Shown: positions 37,396-45,409 of the stretch, in pieces | How the letters are laid out: every line of letters begins with the position of its first letter | Position numbering within the stretch: the first letter of the stretch is position 1 | From: Lysobacterales bacterium | GTDB lineage: Bacteria > Pseudomonadota > Gammaproteobacteria > Xanthomonadales > SZUA-5 | Reading direction: 5' to 3' | DNA length: 51,333 bases | NCBI GenBank assembly: GCA_019187485.1 | Contig: JABAQR010000027.1 | Span: 1 to 51,333 of the forward strand | Made by a program: the position numbers and the translations under genes | The notes under the pieces: model-generated | Seen by the model: the letters and a program-made list of their open reading frames with translations, nothing else | The model's database searches: none | What the model was told of the DNA's origin: nothing

Positions 37396-38856
37396 TCAGC
37401 GACGTGGCATCAGCACCAGGTAGACCGCGCCGGCCACGCCGAGACCGACGAACCACGCATAGGTGTAGATCGACTCGAAGACCGGCGGCACCGCAGCGAC
37501 GAAGCCCGCGGCCTTGCAGAAGCCCGGCAGGTTCGGCAGCACGCCGACCACCAGCGCGACCAGCGCCACCGGATTCCAGCCGCCGCGGTAGCTGTACTGG
37601 CCCTGGTGGCGGAACAGCGAGGCGATGTCGAGCTCGGTGCGGCGGATCAGGAAGTAGTCGGCGAGCAGGATGCCGGCGATCGGTCCGAGCAGCGCGGAAT
37701 AACCGATCAGCCAGGTGAAGATGTAGGCGCCGGTGGTCTCGAGCAGCTTCCACGGAAAGATTGCGATGCCGATGCCGGCGGTGATGTAGCCGCCCATCTT
37801 GAACGAGATCTTTCCCGGCGCGAGGTTGGAGAAGCCGTTGGCGGGCGCGACCACGTTGGCGGCGAGGTTGGTCGTCAGCGTCGCCAGCAGCAGCGCGATC
37901 AGCGCGATCACCACCGCGAAGCCGCCCATCCGCCCGGTCAGCACCACCGGATCCCAGATCGCCTCGCCGTAGATGATCACCGTGGCCGAAGTCACCGCGA
38001 CCCCGACGAAGGCCAGCAGCGCCATCGGGATCGGCAGGCCGAGCGCCTGGCCGATCACCTGGTCGCGCTGGCTCTTTGCGTAGCGCGTGAAATCGGGAAT
38101 GTTCAGCGCGAGCGTCGCCCAGAAGCCCACCATCGCCGTCAGCGAAGGCCAGAAGGCGTCCCAGAACTGGCCTTCCTTCGGCCCGCCGGCATCGAAGGCC
38201 GAGGGTGCAGCCAGCATCGGCCCGAAGCCATCGGCCTTGACCCAGGCCCAGCCGAGCAAGGCCAGACACATCACGATCAGCAGCGGCGCCGCCCACAGCT
38301 CCAGCCAGCGGATCGACTCGGTGCCGTATTTGATGAACACCACGTGCAGCGCCCAGAAGGCGAGGAAACACACGGTCTGGCCGGCGTCGATGCCGAGCAG
38401 CGGCAGCTTCTCGCCGACGATGCCGTTGCCGCTGACGACGTTGATGATGGTGTAGATCGCAGCGCCGCCGACCCAGGTCTGGATGCCGAACCAGCCGCAG
38501 GCGACGAGGCCGCGCAGCACCGCCGGCAGCTTCGCGCCGCGCACGCCGAAGGATGCGCGCAACAGCACCGGGAAGGGTATGCCGTGCTTGGCCCCGGCGT
38601 GGCCGATCAGCAGCATCGGGATCAGGACGATCACATTCGCGAGCAGGATGGTGCCCACCGCCTGCTTCCACGACATGCCCTCGCCGACCATGCCGGCCGC
38701 GAGCATGTAGGCCGGTACGCACACGACCATGCCGACCCACAGGGCTGCGATCGCCTTCCAGTCCCAGGTACGCGCGGCGGGCGAACTCGGCAGCAGGTCG
38801 GCGTTCATCAGGTCGAAGTCGCCGAGGACCTTGGTCGGGGACGGGGCTCCGCTCAT
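37396..38856 (-). CDS. NCS1-family nucleobase/hydantoin permease
   Basis: 486 residues from ATG 38856, with about twelve membrane helices. Family blocks include PSSPAARTWDWKAIAALWVG, the TM3 region CGWFGIQTWVGGAAI (substrate Trp and Gln) and LTTNLAANVVAPANGFSNLAP. NCS1 carriers bring in uracil, cytosine, allantoin or hydantoins with Na+ or H+. A reductive pyrimidine catabolic operon lies 2.2 kb upstream on the same strand, so uracil/thymine or a dihydropyrimidine is the likely cargo, an inference from position. In-frame codons further upstream run into a repeat (38889-38932) and are not used. Confidence 0.9.
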   Translation of the reverse strand: MSGAPSPTKVLGDFDLMNADLLPSSPAARTWDWKAIAALWVGMVVCVPAYMLAAGMVGEGMSWKQAVGTILLANVIVLIPMLLIGHAGAKHGIPFPVLLRASFGVRGAKLPAVLRGLVACGWFGIQTWVGGAAIYTIINVVSGNGIVGEKLPLLGIDAGQTVCFLAFWALHVVFIKYGTESIRWLELWAAPLLIVMCLALLGWAWVKADGFGPMLAAPSAFDAGGPKEGQFWDAFWPSLTAMVGFWATLALNIPDFTRYAKSQRDQVIGQALGLPIPMALLAFVGVAVTSATVIIYGEAIWDPVVLTGRMGGFAVVIALIALLLATLTTNLAANVVAPANGFSNLAPGKISFKMGGYITAGIGIAIFPWKLLETTGAYIFTWLIGYSALLGPIAGILLADYFLIRRTELDIASLFRHQGQYSYRGGWNPVALVALVVGVLPNLPGFCKAAGFVAAVPPVFESIYTYAWFVGLGVAGAVYLVLMPRR

Positions 38857-38888
38857 CGGACTCGCTCCACTGCTGTCGTTTTCGATCG

Positions 38889-38932
38889 TGCGCAAAGTAC
38901 GCAAAGGACGGTGCCGACGCAAAGGGGGACGC
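38889..38932. repeat. GACGCAAAG element, half copy C
   Basis: GTGCGCAAAGTACGCAAAGG at 38889, then CGACGCAAAGGGGGACGCG, give three to four units in one direction only. The facing arm is absent. It sits in the leader of the permease gene, 33 bp from its start. Confidence 0.7.
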
Positions 38933-38999
38933 GAGCGTCACGCCGGGCTCCGCATTCGGCTAGCTTCGCAGCCTGCGAGATCGCTTCCAGGAGGGTCCC

Positions 39000-39926
39000 A
39001 TGACCACGACCGCGCCCTACCCCATCGGCACGCCCGGCCAACCCTGGAGCGATGCCGACAAGGCCGCGTGGCGCGCCCGCCAGCGCCGCCAGCGTTCCTA
39101 TTTCGACGATGTGGTCCGCGCGGTCGAACGCCTGCGCGGATCGGCGGATGTCAACCGCTACGGACGCATCGAATACGCCGACGATGCCTACCCGCTGTAT
39201 GCGATCCGCCCGCGCGGCTGGTGCGACGAACTGGCGTGCGCGCTGGTGACCGGGGGCGTGCATGGCTACGAGACCAGCGGCGTGCTCGGCGCGCTGCGCT
39301 TCGCGCAGGACCACCTCGACGCGTACGCGGGCCGCCTGAACGTGTTGATCGCGCCGTGCATCAGCCCCTGGGCCTGGGAGCGGATCCATCGTTGGAACGC
39401 CGACGCGGTCGATCCCAACCGCTCCTTCCGCGAGCCGAGTCCGGCCGCCGAGTCGGCGGCCCTGATGCGCCTGATCGCTCCGCTGCGCGGGCGCATCCTG
39501 GTGCACATCGACCTGCACGAGACCACCGACAGCGACGAGAGCGAGTTCCGTCCGGCGCTGGCCGCACGCGATGGCAAGCCCTTCGAGCCGGGCACGATCC
39601 CGGACGGCTTCTACCTGGTCGACGATTCCGCCAATCCGCAGCCCGCCTTCCAGCGCGCGATCATCGATGCGGTGGCGCGGGTCACCCACATCGCCCCGGC
39701 GGACGAGCGCGGCGAGATCATCGGCTCGAAGGTGCTCGCACCGGGCGTCATCGAGTACGATTTCGTCCGCTTGGGCCTGTGCGCGGGCGTCAGTGGCGCG
39801 CGCTACACCACCACGACCGAGGTCTACCCCGACAGCCCGCGCACCACTCCGGCGGAGTGCATTGCGGCCCAGGTGGCGGCGGTGCGCGCGGCGCTGGATT
39901 TCGCGCTGGCGCATGCGCCGGCCTGA
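39000..39926 (+). CDS. M14-family metallocarboxypeptidase-like protein
   Basis: 308 residues, no signal peptide. The zinc ligands of the M14 fold are visible: GGVHGYETSG (H-x-x-E) and LVHIDLHETTDSDESEF with the second His. PCISPWAWERIHRWNADAVDPNRSF contains the substrate-binding Asn-Arg pair, and TTTTEVYPDS carries the candidate catalytic Glu. Such cytoplasmic members are poorly characterised and may act on peptides or small amides. A good ribosome site (CAGGAGG) precedes the ATG at 39000. It stands between the divergent permease and the Hpt gene, 153 bp upstream of the latter. Confidence 0.87.
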   Translation: MTTTAPYPIGTPGQPWSDADKAAWRARQRRQRSYFDDVVRAVERLRGSADVNRYGRIEYADDAYPLYAIRPRGWCDELACALVTGGVHGYETSGVLGALRFAQDHLDAYAGRLNVLIAPCISPWAWERIHRWNADAVDPNRSFREPSPAAESAALMRLIAPLRGRILVHIDLHETTDSDESEFRPALAARDGKPFEPGTIPDGFYLVDDSANPQPAFQRAIIDAVARVTHIAPADERGEIIGSKVLAPGVIEYDFVRLGLCAGVSGARYTTTTEVYPDSPRTTPAECIAAQVAAVRAALDFALAHAPA

Positions 39927-40079
39927 ACGCCCGCCCAGGACTCCGGCACCGGCGCGCGTCGACGTTGCCAATCGTGCTTTCTGGGTGTCCACGCGCACAC
40001 AATCGCTCGCGCGCGGTGCGATCGCCCGCGATAACGCATAGCATCCAGCCGGTCTGGCTGGTCGGCAGGGTCCCGCCCC

Positions 40080-40529
40080 GTGATTGCCTGGTTCTCACAG
40101 TTGCTGCGCAGGCTCGGTTCGCTCTTCCGCCGCGGGCACGCGGACGACGATGGCGCCGACACGGAACTGCGCGAAGTCTTCTTCGCCGAACTCGACGATG
40201 TCACCCAGACGCTCGAACGCGCCTTTTCGATCTGGCGCGAGAACAACACCGACGAGGCTGCGCTCAAGGACCTGCGCCGCGGCTTCCACACGATCAAGTC
40301 CTCCGCGCACCTGGTCGGTGAACAGCCGCTTGGCGACTTCTGCCGGCACTTCGAGCAGCTCGCGATCCGGCTGATGGACAAGCAGGCCAAGGTCACGCCG
40401 GCGATCGTGGTCAGCGTCGACCAGGCGGTCGCGGTGCTGCCGGCATTCGCCAAGGCGATCCGCGAGGGTCGCGCACCGCCGCCGCAGGCGGTGGTGCTCG
40501 GCAACCGCGTGCAGCGGCTGCTCGGATGA
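40080..40529 (+). CDS. orphan Hpt (histidine phosphotransfer) domain protein
   Basis: 149 residues from a GTG start. The core LRRGFHTIKSSAHLVGEQPL has the phospho-accepting His in H-T-I-K-S-S-A, and the following helix CRHFEQLAIRLMD is typical. The N-terminus (MIAWFSQLLRRLGSLFRRG) is amphipathic and may touch the membrane. The closest style is the Hpt modules of ChpA-like chemotaxis kinases, but no kinase or receiver gene is near. It would relay phosphate between a hybrid kinase and a response regulator encoded elsewhere. Confidence 0.85.
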   Translation: MIAWFSQLLRRLGSLFRRGHADDDGADTELREVFFAELDDVTQTLERAFSIWRENNTDEAALKDLRRGFHTIKSSAHLVGEQPLGDFCRHFEQLAIRLMDKQAKVTPAIVVSVDQAVAVLPAFAKAIREGRAPPPQAVVLGNRVQRLLG

Positions 40530-40541
40530 GGGGGCCGGCGC

Positions 40542-40943
40542 ATGAGCGCTGAACACCGCGGATCCTGCCTGTGCGGCCGCGTGCACTTCGTCGTGCGCGG
40601 GGAGATTCCGGCTCCGGATGCCTGCCATTGCCAGGCCTGCCGCAAGAGTTCCGGGCACTATTTCGTCTCGGCCGACATCCAGCGCGCTGCGATCGACATC
40701 AGCGGCCTCGATGAGGTGCGCTGGTACCACTCGACGCCGGACGTGCGCCGCGGCTTCTGTGGCCACTGCGGCGCCACGCTGTTCTGGGACCGGCCCGGGC
40801 GCGACTGGATCGGCGTGGCGATGGGCGCCTTCGACACGCCCACCGGCAGTCACATCCATGTGCACATCTTCGTCGCCGAGAAGGGCGACTACTACGAGAT
40901 CGGCGACGGCGTGCCGCAGTACGCGCGCGTGCCGGAGCGCTGA
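40542..40943 (+). CDS. GFA family (CENP-V/GFA domain) zinc protein
   Basis: 133 residues. Zinc-binding cysteines occur as SCLCGRV, ACHCQACRKSSGH and GFCGHCGATLFW, the layout of the GFA fold. The family is named for glutathione-dependent formaldehyde-activating enzyme, but most members have no proven reaction. The 12-bp spacing after the Hpt gene suggests one transcript, although nothing links the two functions. The gene converges with preA. Confidence 0.9.
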   Translation: MSAEHRGSCLCGRVHFVVRGEIPAPDACHCQACRKSSGHYFVSADIQRAAIDISGLDEVRWYHSTPDVRRGFCGHCGATLFWDRPGRDWIGVAMGAFDTPTGSHIHVHIFVAEKGDYYEIGDGVPQYARVPER

Positions 40944-41012
40944 GCAAAGCCGACGCAGGTCACGCAGTTCGCATTGCGGGCAGAGAACCAGGCTAGCGGC
41001 TTCCCGGCGAGC

Positions 41013-42281
41013 TCAAGCCTCCGCCTTGCGCATCGGGTTGTTCGGATGCGTGGTCCAGTTGCGGTAGCCGCCGGCGTCCACGCGTTCCATCGTGATGCAA
41101 CCGTCGACCGGACACACGTGCATGCACAGGTTGCAGCCCACGCACTCCTCGTCGATCACCTCGAAGTGGCGCACGCCGTCCTTCTGCTTGGTGATCGCCT
41201 GGTGCGAGGTGTCCTCGCAGGCGATGTGGCACAGGCCGCACTGGACGCACTTGTCCTGGTCGATGCGCGCCTTGATGTCGTAGGCCATGTTGAGGAACTG
41301 CCAGTCGGTCACGTTCGGCACGGCCTTGCCGACGAAGTCGTCGAGGCGCCGGTAACCCTTGCTGTCCATCCAGTTCTTCAGGCCGTCGATCATGTCGTCG
41401 ACGATGCGGAAGCCGTAGTGCATCGCTGCGGTGCACACCTGCACGGTGCCGCAACCGAGCGCCATGAACTCGGCGGCGTCGCGCCAGTTGCCGATGCCGC
41501 CGATGCCGCTGATCGGCTTGCCGCGCATGCCGGCGTCGCGCGCGATCTCGGCAACCATGTTGAGCGCAATCGGGCGCACCGCCGGGCCGCAGTAGCCGCC
41601 GTGAGTGCCCTTGCCGTCGACCGTCGGCGTCGGCGCCATCAGGTCGAGGTCGACCGTGGTGATCGAGTTGATCGTGTTGATCAGCGAGACCGCGTCCGCG
41701 CCGCCCTTGAACGCCGCGCGCGCCGGGTGGCGGATGTCGGTGATGTTCGGCGTCAGCTTGACGATGCACGGCAGCTTGCTGTGCTGCTTGACCCAGGCGG
41801 CGACCATGCCGACGTACTCCGGCACCTGTCCCACCGCCGAGCCCATGCCGCGCTCGCTCATGCCGTGCGGGCAGCCGAAGTTCAGCTCGACCGCGTCGGC
41901 GCCCGTGTCCTCGACCATCGGCAAGATCGTCTTCCACGACAACTCGTCGCAGGGGACCATCAGCGAGACCACCATCGCCCGATCCGGCCAGTCGCGCTTG
42001 ACCCGGCGGATTTCGTCCAGGTTCACCTGCAGCGGCCGATCGCTGATCAGCTCGATGTTGTTGAGCCCGGCGATCCGCCGCTCGCCGAGGCGCACCGCGC
42101 CGTAGCGCGAACTGACGTTGACCACCGGCGGATCCAGACCAAGGGTCTTCCAGACGACCCCACCCCAGCCGGCCTCGAAGGCACGGATCACGTTGTAGGC
42201 CTTGTCCGTCGGCGGCGCCGACGCCAGCCAGAAGGGATTCGGCGAGCGCACGCCGATGAAGTTGCTCGAGATGTCAGCCAT
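41013..42281 (-). CDS. preA: NAD-dependent dihydropyrimidine dehydrogenase, PreA subunit
   Basis: 422 residues from ATG 42281. An FMN-binding TIM barrel (SLMVPCDELSWKTI, GADAVELNFGCPHGMSERG, GIGGIGNWRDAAEFMALG) is joined to a C-terminal ferredoxin part with two 4Fe-4S motifs: CVQCGLCHIAC and CVGCNLCMHVCP. With PreT it reduces uracil and thymine to the dihydro forms, the first step of reductive pyrimidine breakdown. It follows preT by 46 bp and is the last gene of the operon. The length and both clusters agree with E. coli PreA. Confidence 0.95.
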   Translation of the reverse strand: MADISSNFIGVRSPNPFWLASAPPTDKAYNVIRAFEAGWGGVVWKTLGLDPPVVNVSSRYGAVRLGERRIAGLNNIELISDRPLQVNLDEIRRVKRDWPDRAMVVSLMVPCDELSWKTILPMVEDTGADAVELNFGCPHGMSERGMGSAVGQVPEYVGMVAAWVKQHSKLPCIVKLTPNITDIRHPARAAFKGGADAVSLINTINSITTVDLDLMAPTPTVDGKGTHGGYCGPAVRPIALNMVAEIARDAGMRGKPISGIGGIGNWRDAAEFMALGCGTVQVCTAAMHYGFRIVDDMIDGLKNWMDSKGYRRLDDFVGKAVPNVTDWQFLNMAYDIKARIDQDKCVQCGLCHIACEDTSHQAITKQKDGVRHFEVIDEECVGCNLCMHVCPVDGCITMERVDAGGYRNWTTHPNNPMRKAEA

Positions 42282-42327
42282 GGAACGCTCCGATGGGGGC
42301 CGGTTCAACGCGGAGACGCCTCTGCGC

Positions 42328-43668
42328 TCAACCCGCGGAAACATTCAGGGAAGAGTGGATCGACGCCGCGGCGCGTTTGCCGTCTTCGACGGACTGCACG
42401 GTCAGGTCGACCTTGCCACCAACGCAGTCGCCGCCGGCCCAGACCTTGGGCAGCGAGGTGCGGAACTCGGCATCGACGGCGATGCGGCCGCCCTTCAGGG
42501 CCGGGCCTTCGACCGGGTCCAGTACCTGGCCGATCGCCTTCAGCACGCTGTCGGCGGCCAGCGTGAACACCTCGCGGGTGTCGAGCGGGCGGCCGTCGGG
42601 GCCTGGCTTGGTGTAGGCGAACTGCACTTCCTCGACGACGCCGTTCTCGCCATTGATTGCGAGCGGCCGCGCCCAGTGGACGATGCGTACGCCTTCGTCG
42701 CGCGCGAAGGCCTGTTCGACCACCGTCGCGCCCATGGTCTCCGGGCCGCGGCGATAGACCATCGTCACCTCTTCGGCGCCCAGGCGGCGCGACTGGATCG
42801 CGGCATCGATCGCGGTGTTGCCGCCGCCGATCACGACCACGCGGCGGCCGACCGGCATGCGCGAAAGGTCCGCGCACTGGCGCAACTCGGCGATGAAGTC
42901 GACCGCGTTGCGCACGCCTTCGAGGTGCTCACCCGGCAGCCCGAGCGCGTTGACCGCGCCGAGACCGAGGCCGAGGAAGACCGCGTCGAAATCGCGCTGC
43001 AGTTCGACGAGCGCGAGGTTGCGTCCGAGTTCGCGCCCGTGCTCGATGCGGATGCCGCCGATGCCGAGCAGCCAGTCGATCTCGGCCTGCACGAAGCCCG
43101 GCACCTTGTAGGCGGCGATGCCGTATTCGTTGAGGCCGCCGGAGCGCTCGAGCGCTTCGAAGATCACGATCTCGTGGCCGTGGCGTGCGAGCGCGTGCGC
43201 ACAGGCGAGGCCCGCCGGGCCGGCGCCGACCACCGCCACGCGCCGACCGGTGGCTGCGGCGCGTTCGAACAATTGCGTTCCGGAGGCGTAGACCCAGTCG
43301 GTGGCGTAGCGCTGCAGCGCGCCGATCTGCACCGGCTTGTCGTCGTCCTTGTTGCGCACGCACGATCCCTCGCAGAGGATCTCGGTGGGACACACGCGCG
43401 CGCACGCGCCGCCGAGGATGTTCGCGGACAGGATGTCGGTCGCCGCGCCCTTCAAGTTGTCGCTGGAGATGCGCTTGATGAAGCTCGGGATGTCGATGCC
43501 GGTCGGGCACGCCACTGTGCAGGGCGCCTCGTAGCAGTAGAAGCAACGCTGCGCGGCCAGCAGCGCCTGCTGGCGGTCCAGCGGCGGCGCGATATCGGCA
43601 AAATTCTGTGCCAGCTGCTCGGAAGAGAGGCGTCCGGCCTGGATGTCGGCGTGGGCGAGTCGGGTCAT
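42328..43668 (-). CDS. preT: NAD-dependent dihydropyrimidine dehydrogenase, PreT subunit
   Basis: 446 residues from ATG 43668, with GGAGCC ahead of it. N-terminal Fe-S cysteines are in CFYCYEAPCTVACPTGID and CARVCPTEILCEGSC. The FAD site is VVGAGPAGLACAHAL and the nucleotide site VVIGGGNTAIDAA; AGGDCVGGKVDLTVQS closes the FAD domain. It passes electrons from NAD(P)H to PreA. Longer frames upstream run through the repeat at 43711-43887 and are not used. Confidence 0.95.
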   Translation of the reverse strand: MTRLAHADIQAGRLSSEQLAQNFADIAPPLDRQQALLAAQRCFYCYEAPCTVACPTGIDIPSFIKRISSDNLKGAATDILSANILGGACARVCPTEILCEGSCVRNKDDDKPVQIGALQRYATDWVYASGTQLFERAAATGRRVAVVGAGPAGLACAHALARHGHEIVIFEALERSGGLNEYGIAAYKVPGFVQAEIDWLLGIGGIRIEHGRELGRNLALVELQRDFDAVFLGLGLGAVNALGLPGEHLEGVRNAVDFIAELRQCADLSRMPVGRRVVVIGGGNTAIDAAIQSRRLGAEEVTMVYRRGPETMGATVVEQAFARDEGVRIVHWARPLAINGENGVVEEVQFAYTKPGPDGRPLDTREVFTLAADSVLKAIGQVLDPVEGPALKGGRIAVDAEFRTSLPKVWAGGDCVGGKVDLTVQSVEDGKRAAASIHSSLNVSAG

Positions 43669-43710
43669 CTTGGCTCCGTGGTGCGGTTCTTCCGCATTCT
43701 TGTTGACTGA

Positions 43711-43887
43711 AATGGTGAACGCAAAGGACGCGAAGGGACGCAAAGGACGCAAAAAGAGCGACGCGCGGGTGGCCTTGAGAATCCAGGAGTTCCCGCGGGC
43801 CCCACCTGCAGCCGCACCAGCACTCAAGATTGCCTTGCTTTCCTTTGCGTCCTTTGCGTCCCTTCGCGTCCTTTGCGTGCCCAATCA
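43711..43887. repeat. GACGCAAAG palindromic element, copy D
   Basis: The arms 43719-43753 and 43844-43878 are perfectly complementary over 35 bp. Each holds four abutting units, and the aberrant second unit (ACGCGAAGGG) is mirrored exactly. The outer edges AAATGGTGA and GCCCAATCACAG are also related when one is inverted. The 90-bp loop contains a smaller GC-rich stem (CCCGCGGG). It lies between the carbamoylase stop and the preT start. Confidence 0.9.
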
Positions 43888-43910
43888 CAGTTCCGGAAAC
43901 GCGGCATACG

Positions 43911-45164
43911 TCAGCGCCCGGCACGTCCGAGGATGGCGTGCAGCAGCACGTTGCAGCCGGCTTCGATCCACTCCGGCGTGGCGTCCTCGATCTCGTTGTG
44001 GCTGATGCCGCCGACGCAAGGCACGAAGACCATCGAGGTCGGCGCCACTTGGGCGAGGTAGCAGGCGTCGTGGCCGGCGCCGGAGACGATGTTGCGGTGG
44101 CTGTAGCCGAACAGCTCCGCGCCGGCGCGCACGCTGGCGACGCAGTCGGGATCGAAGGTGACTGGCTTGTAGTAAAAGATCTGTTCCAGCCTGGTGACTT
44201 CGAGCTTGGTTTCCTCGGCGATGCGCGCGATCCCGGCGCGCAGGTCGGCATCCATCTTCAGCAGGGTCTCGTCTTCCGGGTGGCGCAGGTCGACGGTGAA
44301 GAACACCCGGCCCGGGATCACGTTGCGCGAGTTCGGGTGCACCTGGACCATGCCGACGGTCGCGCAGGCGAAGGGCGCGTGCGCGTGGCCGATCTTGTTC
44401 ACCAGGTCGATGACGCGGGCAGCGCCGAGCAGCGCGTCGCGGCGGCGCGGCATCGGGGTCGGGCCCGCATGCGATTCCTGGCCGGTGAACACCACCTCGT
44501 ACCAGCGCTGGCCCTGCGCGTGGGTGACCACACCGATGGTCACGCCCTCGGTCTCGAGGATCGGACCCTGCTCGATGTGCAACTCGAAGGCGGCATGGAT
44601 GGGCTTGCCCATCGGCGCCCCGCCGGCATAACCGATGCGCGCGAGTTCCTCGCCCATGGTCTTGCCGTCCACATCCGCGCGCGACAGGCCATAGTCGAGG
44701 GTGAACACGCCGGCGAACACGCCCGATGCCACCATCGCCGGGGCGAAACGCGAGCCTTCCTCGTTGGTCCAGATCACCACTTCGACCGCGCGGTCGGTCT
44801 GGATCCCGTGGTCGTTGAGGCTGCGGATGACCTCCAGACCGCCGAGCACACCGTAGATGCCGTCGAACTTGCCGCCGGTGGGCTGCGAGTCCGCGTGCGA
44901 GCCGGTGACCACCGGCGGCAGCGAATCGTCCTTGCCGGCGCGCCGCGCGAACACATTGCCCATCTGGTCGACCGTGATCGTGCACCCGGCCTCCTTCGCC
45001 CAGCGCACGAACAGATCGCGACCCTGCTGGTCGAGGTCGGTCAGCGCAAGGCGACAGACGCCGCCCTTGGGCGTCGCGCCGATCTGCGCCATCTCCATCA
45101 GACTGTCCCACAGCCGCTTGCCGTTGATGGCGAGCGGGGCTTGCGGCTTCAATACGGCGTTCAT
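43911..45164 (-). CDS. M20-type N-carbamoyl amino acid amidohydrolase, probable beta-ureidopropionase
   Basis: 417 residues, the normal length of the hydantoinase/carbamoylase (HyuC, AllC, AmaB) group. Metal ligands are seen in GSHADSQPTGGKFDGIYG (His, Asp), WTNEEGSRFAP (Glu pair), ELHIEQGP (His/Glu) and ISHNEIEDA (His). Substrate residues include ESHAGPTPM and NVIPGRV. In this operon, between mmsA and preTA, the best role is hydrolysis of N-carbamoyl-beta-alanine (third step of reductive pyrimidine catabolism). Allantoate amidohydrolase or L-carbamoylase cannot be excluded from sequence. Gaps of about 245 bp on both sides are filled by palindromic elements D and E. Confidence 0.88.
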   Translation of the reverse strand: MNAVLKPQAPLAINGKRLWDSLMEMAQIGATPKGGVCRLALTDLDQQGRDLFVRWAKEAGCTITVDQMGNVFARRAGKDDSLPPVVTGSHADSQPTGGKFDGIYGVLGGLEVIRSLNDHGIQTDRAVEVVIWTNEEGSRFAPAMVASGVFAGVFTLDYGLSRADVDGKTMGEELARIGYAGGAPMGKPIHAAFELHIEQGPILETEGVTIGVVTHAQGQRWYEVVFTGQESHAGPTPMPRRRDALLGAARVIDLVNKIGHAHAPFACATVGMVQVHPNSRNVIPGRVFFTVDLRHPEDETLLKMDADLRAGIARIAEETKLEVTRLEQIFYYKPVTFDPDCVASVRAGAELFGYSHRNIVSGAGHDACYLAQVAPTSMVFVPCVGGISHNEIEDATPEWIEAGCNVLLHAILGRAGR

Positions 45165-45199
45165 GGCCTCTCCTCCGGTTACGCCTTGACCTACCCTTG

Positions 45200-45380
45200 A
45201 ACGGTGGGCGCAAAGGACGCAAAGGGGCGCAAAGGGCGCAAAGGAAAGCGATTGGAATCAGCCTGAGGTTGGGCGTCATTCGAACGCCACAATCATCAGG
45301 AATCTCGATCCAGGCATTCTGCTCTTGCTGTCTTTGCGTCCTTTGCGCTCCTTTGCGTCCTTTTGCGTGCCCCATTACAG
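45200..45380. repeat. GACGCAAAG palindromic element, copy E
   Basis: The left array starts GGGCGCAAAGGACGCAAAGG at 45207 and has four units; the right array ends CCTTTTGCGTGCCCCATTAC near 45377, also four units. The third unit is the GCGC variant in both arms. The loop of about 85 bp is unlike that of copy D. It lies between mmsA and the carbamoylase gene. Confidence 0.88.
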
Positions 45381-45409
45381 CTCCCGGCCGGCGCCGGCGG
45401 ACGTGAAAT

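Noticed and set aside
43711..43887. CRISPR-like reading of the GACGCAAAG arrays
   Set aside because: The units are only 8-10 bp and abut without spacers; arms are mirrored. No cas gene is near.
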